Source: Lindgomyces ingoldianus
Lineage: Eukaryota > Ascomycota > Dothideomycetes > Pleosporales > Lindgomycetaceae
DNA: 64,000 nucleotides
Assembly: GCF_010093535.1 (NCBI RefSeq)
Contig: NW_022985169.1
Span: forward strand, 475,660-539,659
Direction of reading: 5' to 3'
The position numbers were made by a program, and so were the translations under genes. The notes under the pieces were generated by a model. The model made no database searches. It was not told the DNA's origin and saw only the letters and a list, made by a program, of their open reading frames with translations. The number at the start of each line of letters is the position of its first letter. Position 1 is the first letter of the stretch. Of the stretch, positions 57,070 to 64,000 are shown piece after piece.

Positions 57070-57480
57070 GCTAATAAGGGTTAAAAAAGGGAACAACCCT
57101 CTACTTTAGCCTTAAGGGCCTCTATCTTATCTAAGAAGGAGAGGTCCCCCTCTAGGTACTTTGCGCAATAAGCCTCTAGCAGGGCTAGTAACTTTTAGAT
57201 ATAATTTTGTCTAAAACACTTCTTATCTATCACCCCTAGCATTTTCTTTTATAAACAAAGTTGTTTCTAGACTTAAGCCTGCTGCTTGTTATGCAGCACA
57301 TAGTCCTAGGCCTTTAAGGCCTTAGCTTCTTAAAAAAGCAACTCCCTCTTTTTCTCTAAACAATCCTACGCAGCGTTAGAAATAAAGGCGTTACACCTAC
57401 TGTGTTTTCTTACACACTTAACACACTTATCTAAAGATAAGGTTAACACATAAGATAACCCTAAAAATTAGTAAGCGCTG
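57070..57480 (-). pseudogene. Antisense coding-like relic downstream of A's Pol
   Basis: Between pol and the right LTR of A the minus strand can be read through CAG/CAA-to-stop changes as protein. LDKCVKCVRKHSRCNAF (a Cys-x2-Cys ... Cys zinc-binding-like motif) is followed by a charged, heptad-like helical stretch (LEKKRELLF, then AKALKA and YVLHNKQQA) and YCAKYLEGDLSFLDKIEAL. It could be an extra antisense ORF of this retroelement family. I do not recognise it with confidence. Confidence 0.4.
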
Positions 57481-57690
57481 TAGGGCCTTATCTTTGTCTA
57501 GTAAAGAAGATTAAAATAATAAGCAACATAAAAACAGCAGGATAAATAAGACTAACAAGCTATTTAGCATAAAAAGAATAGATGTTAGGGATGCCTTTTA
57601 GTAGGCAGACGCCTACCTTATAAACAAACCCTTACTAACACAGTTGTGTAAGCAGAGCGGCAAGGACGCCGCTAGGAAGAGGGGGCAGCG

Positions 57691-58283
57691 TGTTATGGTC
57701 TATGGTTAGACTAGCGTAACTCCACCAGGAGTGCTCCACAATCTAGCTGGATTAGGGCAGGGCTCGCTTAGCGACTAATTAGAGGACACAGAGGCAGCCT
57801 AGCTGCCTGTAGTAATAGAAGAATGTCTTGTCTAATAGGGAGCTAGGCTGCAAATTTAGGGAGCCTAAGGGAGCTTATAGGAGCCCTTTTTAGCAGGCTA
57901 CTATAAACTCCTAACAGCTCCCCTTAGCACCCTAGCACATGTATATAGTTCCCACATTAAACAACCTTTAGGAGGCATGTTTAATATTTAGTTTATTTTT
58001 TATATAGACTAAGTAGCATTTAGCCTTCTAAAGGGCTGTAATACTATTTATATATCTTGCACTATATATACCTCTAACCCTGTCTGCAAGGACTGTTTGA
58101 CCCCAGCCTCCCTACTGCCGCACATAGGGCAAACCATGATCTGGTCACTCTCCCTCCCTCTATTAGCCCAATAGCCTGTACGTAGGACTGTACACCCTAC
58201 CGGATTGGCCCCTACTACCCGTCCTACTTCCCCCCTAGGAATACCAACAGACCCGAGTGCTTCCCGAAGCAAGGATTGTAACA
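57691..58283 (+). repeat. Right LTR of A (593 bp)
   Basis: Starts TGTTATGGTC and ends GGATTGTAACA. The outer right 240 bases are nearly unmutated, enough to leave a chance 78-codon frame at 58048-58284 (-), while the inner left part shows RIP changes relative to the left LTR. Confidence 0.92.
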
Positions 58284-58592
58284 ATACTAAATAATTACTT
58301 ACTTTTTATTATTATTTAGATTTTATAAGTTATCTATATAATTAGCTTAGAAAAGTTATCTAGCATGTTAGTTACTTATTATTTTTTAAAAGACCTTATA
58401 GATAGCTGTAGCGTGTTACTTAAAAAGTGTTATATTTTATTTAAAAGCTTAAAGTATAAGCTGCATCTAATGTTCCTTTAACACATCTAAGTAGTGTTGT
58501 TAGAAATGCATTAGTATAAAAAAAGTAGTGTAGTAAAGTCTTAGCAAAAGTAAGCAACTTAGGTGTGTAAGCAACTTGCCTGTAAAGTACGT

Positions 58593-58763
58593 TAGTATAC
58601 TAAGGTAAACTATAAAACACAGGTGTAGCAAAGATCTCTACTATTAGTAAGTTTTAACTTAAAGTGTATATATATAAAAACTTATATATAAAAATTAATT
58701 AAACACTTAGCTAAATAAATATTAGCTTTAAAAGCTAAACACAAAAAAATTAATTAGTACTAT
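58593..58763. other. AT-rich spacer between P2 and solo LTR E1
   Basis: About 170 bases of degraded AT-rich sequence. It ends in ACTAT (58759-58763), the left copy of the E1 target duplication. No gene. Confidence 0.4.
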
Positions 58764-59144
58764 TGTTAGATTAAAGCACTGTTTCTAGGCTTCCTGAGAT
58801 GAATGATGGGTTTGGATATGATGTATGGGATGATTGATTGATTGTCTTCATTGTCTTGATTTATCAATCCTTTTTCTGCTCTACTCGTGTTGCTCGGCTT
58901 TTTGTTCTGCCGATCCGAGTCCCTCGCGCACTAGCCCTATGCGCGACCAGCTTGCAACATGCTGCAATTTGCTGCAAAATGCTGTAACATGCTGCAAATT
59001 GCTGCAATTTGCTGCAACATGCTGCAAAATGCTGCAAAATGCTGCAATTTGCAGCAACATACTGTTCGAGCTTATTGCTCGTACTATGTAGCAGCTTTCG
59101 TCAAACGTTCCTCCTGTCTTGACAGTAGGTGCGCATATCTGACA
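58764..59144. repeat. E1: solo LTR with internal TGCTGCAA repeats
   Basis: 381 bp with TG...CA ends (TGTTAGATT ... ATCTGACA) and the 5-bp duplication ACTAT on both sides (58759-58763, 59145-59149), so this is a solo LTR rather than half of a full element. Composition is close to normal. The middle (58951-59065) is an array of about eleven TGCTGCAA-based units of 10-12 bp, which produces chance frames. A second copy is at 61477. Confidence 0.8.
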
Positions 59145-59274
59145 ACTATATAAATGTAAAACCTAATTAGTCTAGTTATATACTATATTTTAAAAACTTT
59201 AACACTATTTTTACTATTACTAGCAAATACTAACTAACTTAGGGCATACTTTAATAATATTTTAAATATTATTA

Positions 59275-61114
59275 ACATGGTCCACAAGCGAATGTTCAAC
59301 ACAAGCGAGTGTTCTGCCCCACCACCAAATTTAACTTTAAAGACTATTAATTTAACAACGCAAAAATATACTATATAAAATAAACTACTATAGGATTATT
59401 TAATATCTTTGCATGTACAAGAGTTATGCCTAGGCTTGTTGCAGCGCTTGCAGCGCTGTGCGCGCGCTGCGCTGCTTTTAGCAGTTAACTTCTCCTAAGG
59501 CATTTTGCTACCTTCTGCTATACTAGTAAGCTTCTAAGTACTTAACTTAGAGCTCTAATAACTTATTAGAGTTCTTCCTTTCTAAATTTACTTTTTTTTA
59601 CGCTGCTTGCGCTTTGTGGCTGCCTTACAGGCCCTCTCTAGGGCAGCTGCTTAATTGCGCTGTAGAACAGCAACATAAGCTATCTTAGTAGCGCCCTTGC
59701 TTAGCTGCTTTACTAGATTAAGCATAGCAAAAAAAAACAAATTCTAATGCCTTTAAATCTAATTATATAGTAGAGTTAACTAAGCCTTAACCTTATAAAG
59801 ATTACTAGGTGTTTAAGCCTCCTAAGCAGTATTTAGTAGTAGAGTAGCTAGCTAATTAGGTAGCTGTATATTAAGCTTTAAGAGCACTAGCTTTAGGTTA
59901 AATAGCACTAGTCCTGTAGCTCTAAAGCCTACGCAGATATTATCTGTTGTAATTAAGCAACTAAATGCTGCCTTAAAGGCTAGTAGGAAGGTTAGCTTGT
60001 TAATATAGTTAATTTAGTAGTAGATTAACTAGCTAATCTTAGTACTATACGCGCGCTTTAACAGCAAAAAGCAGCCAACGTCAAGCAGCTGTAGAATATG
60101 TGACGCGTGTGCTGGCATACAGAGCGCTATAATACGCCTCTGCTTGCAGAGCTCTAGGAATTTAACAGAGTAATAGCTCTTATAGCTATTAAAAATAAGT
60201 AGCTGCTATAAGCCTACTAAGTAATTTTTTATGTGTAGATTAAAGTGCTCTAGCTATATAATTCTATGTTTGTTAGTTGTCTAGCTATTGTTGCTAACAC
60301 TAATAGCCTAGTTCTTTAGTATATCCTTATCCTTATACTAGGCAGATAGGTGATGCTTGCCTTTAAAGATTGCGTACAGAGGTATTGCCTACCTATCTGC
60401 GTTAATGCCTGCAATAACTGTCACCTATTTACAGTCACCTAGCTGTATAGCCTTTAGCTAATTACGTCTATCTGTGCCTGTAATAACTATTTAGCTTAAT
60501 ATAACCCTTATCTAAAAGCCTGTCTTGTTAAAATTATACATGTCCTAATCTATAATGCTATACTTTAATTGTGTAGCCTCTATAAGCTTAAACTACTTGC
60601 TTATAATTGCTAGATCTTTGCATTTTGCTTGTTAGTAATTATATAGTTAGCTAAGGTGGGTTTTAACTGCTAGCGTACGCGCGACAAAGTTAGATGGCTA
60701 GTTAATACCTGCTAGTAGAGCGCTGCGCTTAGTAAGAAGCTTGTTAGCCATCTTTTGTACAGCACCTAGAGTAGGCGCAAATCCTTAGGAATCTAGATTA
60801 AGTATATGCTTAATAATTACCTCCTCTTCTAGCTTTGTGAGCTTCTTGTTGTTAGCTGTACAGTCGCGTTGCATAGTCATCCCTGCGCGTTGTTGGCAGA
60901 GAGCCATTTAATTAACATTATAGAGTGCTGCAGCGCGCCTCTTAGTTAAAGACGCGTCTCTATTAAGAGCTTAAATAGCTAGGTTAATTCTAGCCTCTTT
61001 TAAAGATAATTAATTGTATAGTTGTTAATGCATCGCAGTTAGTAGTAGGTTGGCTGCGTTTTAGTGGTGGGGCGGAACACTCGCTTGTGTTGAACATTCG
61101 CTTGTGGACTATGT
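59275..61114 (-). mobile_element. P4: pogo/Fot1-type element, 1840 bp, with decayed transposase
   Basis: Flanked by TA (59273-59274, 61115-61116). TIRs of about 45 bp start ACATGGTCCACAAGCG (left) and ACATAGTCCACAAGCG (right, read inward). They contain two tandem copies of an ACAAGCGA-TGTTC motif. The transposase relic on the minus strand reads LTKLEEEVIIKHILNL (about 60,795-60,845), NKLLTKRSALLAGIN, YNFNKTGF (family: NMDETGF, RIP-altered), TVIAGINADR, IALCMPAHASHILQLLDVG (about 60,080-60,140). The order matches pogo transposases with the DDE core. Many stops make it inactive, although the TIRs are nearly intact. Confidence 0.8.
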
Positions 61115-61476
61115 TATATATAAAGATAAAACTACTAGTTTTATTATATAAAAATAAAGACACCTTTTTTTAATATTAGTAAAAAAAATTTTTGGTCTTT
61201 TTTTACTAAATTAAAACTCTACTGCCTTTACTACTAATTTAGACACCTCTATATAAAAAGACTTTAGAAGATGCTAACTAGTGCTAGCTATAACATTAAT
61301 GCTGTAGTATTAGAAGAGATTAGAAAGTTTTACTACTTTTACTAATTATATAACTAGGTCTTATAATAATTTAAGTTTATAATTAAAAATAACACTTACT
61401 TAAACTATAAAGTTATTATTAATGTTATACAAATTAATAATAAGGATGTTTTATGTATTATTAATGTAGATATATT

Positions 61477-61786
61477 TGTCAGATTGAAGCACTGTTTCTA
61501 GGCTTCCTGAGATGAATGATGGGTTTGGATATGATGTATGGGATGATAATTTATTGTCTTAATTTATTAATCCTTTTTCTGCTCTACTTGTGTTGCTCAG
61601 CTTTTTGTTTTGCTGATCTGAGTCCCTCGCGCACTTGCCCTATGCGCGACCAGCTGCAAAATGCTGCAATTTGCTGCAACGTGCAGCAATTTGCAGCAAC
61701 ATACTGTTTGAGCTTATTGCTTGTACTATGTAGCAGCTTTTGTCAAGCGTTCCTCCTGTCTTGACAGTAGGTGCGCATATCTAACA
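61477..61786. repeat. E2: second copy of the E LTR, shorter repeat array
   Basis: 310 bp, TGTCAGATT ... ATCTAACA, closely similar to E1 in the same orientation. The internal TGCTGCAA array is reduced to about five units. Flanks (ATATT and CACTC) do not match, so no target duplication is visible. Between E1 and E2 lie only P4 and degraded DNA, not an LTR-element interior. Confidence 0.7.
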
Positions 61787-63175
61787 CACTCTCTTAGCTT
61801 AGACATGCTTTAAGCTAGTTCCTAATTACGCAACCTTAGTATGCTTCTAGGGCTTCTATTCTTGCTTTAATCTCTTCTATATCTGCTTTCTAACTAACTA
61901 TCCTCTCCCTAACGTTAACTAGCTAAATTTGCTAAAGAAAGCTTAGCTATTTACTAGCTAGAAGCGCTTTAGTAAGTCTGTCTGTAAGCATCTTACTAGA
62001 GAGGACATAGATAACCTTAATTATTTGTTAAAAGACTTCCTGTTAAAGCTAGTAGTTATAAATGTTAACATGTTAAAGCTTAGTTTAAAGTTAAGATATT
62101 TTTTTATTTACTAGTTAGATTATCTGCTTGTTGTTGCACTAGATTATAATAGTTAAATTAGGCAGCTTAACCTACAGTTTATTAAGAAGCATTCTTATAA
62201 ACATAGCTTTCTTAGTAACTTAGAACAGTGCAAGTAATTCTACTTTTATTATTAATGTTATAACTATATCTTGTTTATTTACTTACTATGTAATTTATCT
62301 GCTAAATAGTTAAATAATGTAGCCCTAAAAGCTTTTTCTATTTAGTATATTATTTATAAATAACATATTGCTTGCTACTATAAAGTAGTCTTCTTCTCTT
62401 AATTAGAGTGCGTACGTCTGTGTTGCATGTAGGTACAGGATAACTTAATTAGCTGCATTCTAATAGTTAGATGCAGGATTTGTAAGAAACTATACAAGGC
62501 GTAATGTAGCAAAGGCAATGTCTAGTCTTATAGTAACTACTGCAAAGAGCAGAGATCTAATCTTTTACTAATATTAATTTACTTTTAATAGGGTTGCAAA
62601 ACTAGATTACAGCATAAGTTTAATCCTACTTATAGGTGTAGCATGCTGCAGGTCCTTTCTGTTAGCTAGCCTAGCTATCTTGTTAATATATAAGGCCTAT
62701 AATAGCTAAATTATTTATTACTGTTAATCTTTAATAATCTTAACTTCTAAAAACTATTATAGGTTCTTACCTCTTATTAGAGTATACTTCTCTTATAACT
62801 AGTCTACTACATGCTGTGCATCTGCTTTAGAGCTTTTTTTATACATAATAATAAAGTTATCTACATAAAAAAAAAAATTCTAGCTTTAGTTATATAGTAG
62901 GGTTTATATAGAACAGCTAAAAACCTAAGGCCTTTAAAAGTTATTATAAAATAGTGTTACTAGAGTAAAAAAGAAATTTATAAGCTATATAGTGCTTTTT
63001 AAGCTTTAGTATTATACCTAGTTTTTAGTAGCCTCTTAGCATTTGCATGTAGATATTATAGTTAATTACTACATGTATAAACATGTTAGTTATGTTATAT
63101 TATTTAAGCTTTAAGTTAAAGTGTATAGATATTACTATTAGCATTTAAAATAAGTGTTTTACTAAGGTAGCAGTG
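61787..63175. other. AT-rich degraded sequence, unidentified
   Basis: 1.4 kb between E2 and the second B copy. Conceptual reading through stops on the plus strand gives weakly protein-like Cys-containing stretches around 62,405-62,560 (for example CVRLCCM, then CILIVRCRICKKLYKA), but no family is recognised. Probably another erased transposon. Confidence 0.35.
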
Positions 63176-64000
63176 TGTGACGGTCCTACGCAGAGAGCTC
63201 TGCCGCGCTTCACATGACGAGCTGCCCGTGCAGCCAATCAGGATATAGGGGGTGCGACTGGCGCAACGCTATTAGTTCGCTTAGCGCTAGCGTCCTTGCT
63301 AGCGCCTTAGCGCCGCAAGCACTTCTTCTGCAGAGCTGCTCTTAAAGCTCCCTTTCTCCTCTCTATCTTAGTGTAGCTAAAATAGAGCTAACCTACTCTG
63401 CCTTACTTCCCTAGCTTTATACAGTAGTAGAGATAGTGCTTGTTATTACATTACACTAAGATTATCTTATTTAGCTAGAGGACAGCAACATAATATTTAG
63501 GTCTACTGTGCAGTTAGCTCTAAGAGCTTAATCTGCTAACTAACCCTTACTTAGACAGATTTGCTAGTACAACTAGGCTAAGCCTTAGTTTGTTAATAAT
63601 AGCTATCTGCCTTAAAGCCCTAGTTAGGCTAGGCAACTATAAAAGCAACACTAAGCAATAATTAGATTATTGCACCTTATTAAGAAGCCCTAAGCTAGGA
63701 GCGCTGCTGCTCTAGTTTAAATTAACTGTAGGGGGGGGCCTACTGTACCAACTACCACCGCAACAACGCGAAGAGAGCCGCAGGCTCTGTACGAACCCAC
63801 GTACGAACCCACCACTAATCGACTATCAGCCCCACCGTCACCGGACCTGGGGCTCACACTACACTATACCTCTGCGGACTGCCAGACCCTAGAGTAGAGG
63901 GAAGGAGCTAAGAGCACTAGGATAGAGAAGCTGTTAAGGATTAAAATGCGCGTTAATCCTACTACCTAGCCTACTAGCAACGCCTATACGCCTAAACTAA
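63176..64000 (+). mobile_element. B2: second copy of gypsy B, left end only (window ends inside)
   Basis: A 275-bp LTR (63176-63450), the third LTR copy of the B family, is followed by the same interior leader and gag start as 49112-49660, with fewer mutations. The window ends before the rest of the element. The left flank is CAGTG. Its presence shows B was present in at least two copies here, the condition needed for RIP. Confidence 0.9.

Larger units (their letters stand above)
38340..58283 (+). mobile_element. A: Ty3/gypsy LTR retrotransposon (chromovirus type), about 7.7 kb without insertions
   Basis: Flanked by the 5-bp duplication ATACT (38335-38339 and 58284-58288), with two LTRs of exactly 593 bp and TG...CA ends. 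A purine tract (GAAGAGGGGGCAGCG) precedes the right LTR. The order gag, protease, RT, RNase H, integrase, chromodomain on the plus strand identifies a Ty3/gypsy chromovirus. It inserted in pogo P2 and is itself interrupted between RNase H and integrase by element C (duplication CGCCC). No frame is intact. Confidence 0.92.
34904..58592 (-). mobile_element. P2: full-length pogo/Fot1-type element, split by LTR elements D and A
   Basis: Outermost layer of the nest. Flanked by TA (34902-34903 and 58593-58594), with TIRs starting ACGTACTTCACAGGCGAG at left and the matching complement at right (58540-58592). Subtracting A, D and their 5-bp duplications leaves about 1866 bp, close to the 1840 bp of P4. 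The transposase is on the minus strand. C-terminal and DDE relics lie at about 35100-36382, the middle at 38262-38339 and the N-terminal region at 58289-58440. All of it is destroyed by stops. Confidence 0.8.

Noticed and set aside
58834..59153. Cys/Leu-rich frames at E1 (and 61516-61764 at E2)
   Set aside because: They are translations of the TGCTGCAA tandem array in an LTR, not protein-like.
58764..61786. E1 and E2 as the two LTRs of one retrotransposon
   Set aside because: E1 has its own target duplication on both sides, the DNA between holds pogo P4 and not gag-pol, and E2's outer flank does not match E1's.

Overview
The window comes from a filamentous ascomycete (Pezizomycotina). The genes carry short (45-110 nt) GT-AG introns with CTAAC/CTAAT-type branch sites. 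The products are typical fungal housekeeping proteins (E1 ubiquitin-activating enzyme, Nbp35, PhoD-like phosphatase, DPP IV-type peptidase, GMC oxidoreductase). The second half carries the transition-only, TpA-rich decay expected from repeat-induced point mutation (RIP). I cannot name the species.

Bases 1-28,430 are an ordinary gene compartment. In order they hold: a 5'-truncated dipeptidyl peptidase (+), an APC amino-acid permease with an odd intron (+), a broken secreted-protein gene (+), a dual-specificity phosphatase (-), a PhoD-like phosphatase (-), NBP35 (-), UBA1 (-), a Cys-rich single-pass membrane protein (-) and a four-exon GMC oxidoreductase (-). Next come a dead rhodopsin-domain gene (-), a dead pogo/Fot1-type transposase cut by a 771-bp hAT element with perfect 8-bp target duplication, and a hypothetical gene (-). 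I resolved exon boundaries for the permease, phosphatase, NBP35, UBA1, membrane-protein and GMC genes. The genes do not form an obvious pathway or biosynthetic cluster.

Bases 28,430-64,000 are an AT-rich, RIP-degraded transposon compartment with no open frame above 97 codons. Its core is a nested stack resolved by target-site duplications and equal LTR lengths. A pogo element (P2, 34904-58592, flanked by TA) holds two LTR elements. One is D (1.87 kb, TSD CTTAG), apparently non-autonomous. The other is gypsy A (38340-58283, 593-bp LTRs, TSD ATACT). A's pol is split by gypsy C on the opposite strand (43327-55572, 318-bp LTRs, TSD CGCCC). C's distal LTR is split by gypsy B (48837-55415, 275-bp LTRs, TSD TATAA). 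A, B and C all keep a chromodomain-like relic behind the integrase. Around the stack are other pogo copies (P1, P3, P4), a Tc1/mariner element inserted in the tip of P1, two copies of a solo-LTR-like repeat (E), and the left end of a second B copy.

Three observations stand out. (1) The LTR pairs are RIP mosaics: the outer part of each LTR is nearly unmutated and the inner part is heavily mutated, in mirror image, for A, B, C and D. (2) Element D carries two tandem arrays of hairpin-forming repeats in place of genes, with stems that change on both sides. (3) The permease gene has an intron whose coding-consistent donor reads GA instead of GT. No intact defence system, toxin or virus gene was seen.
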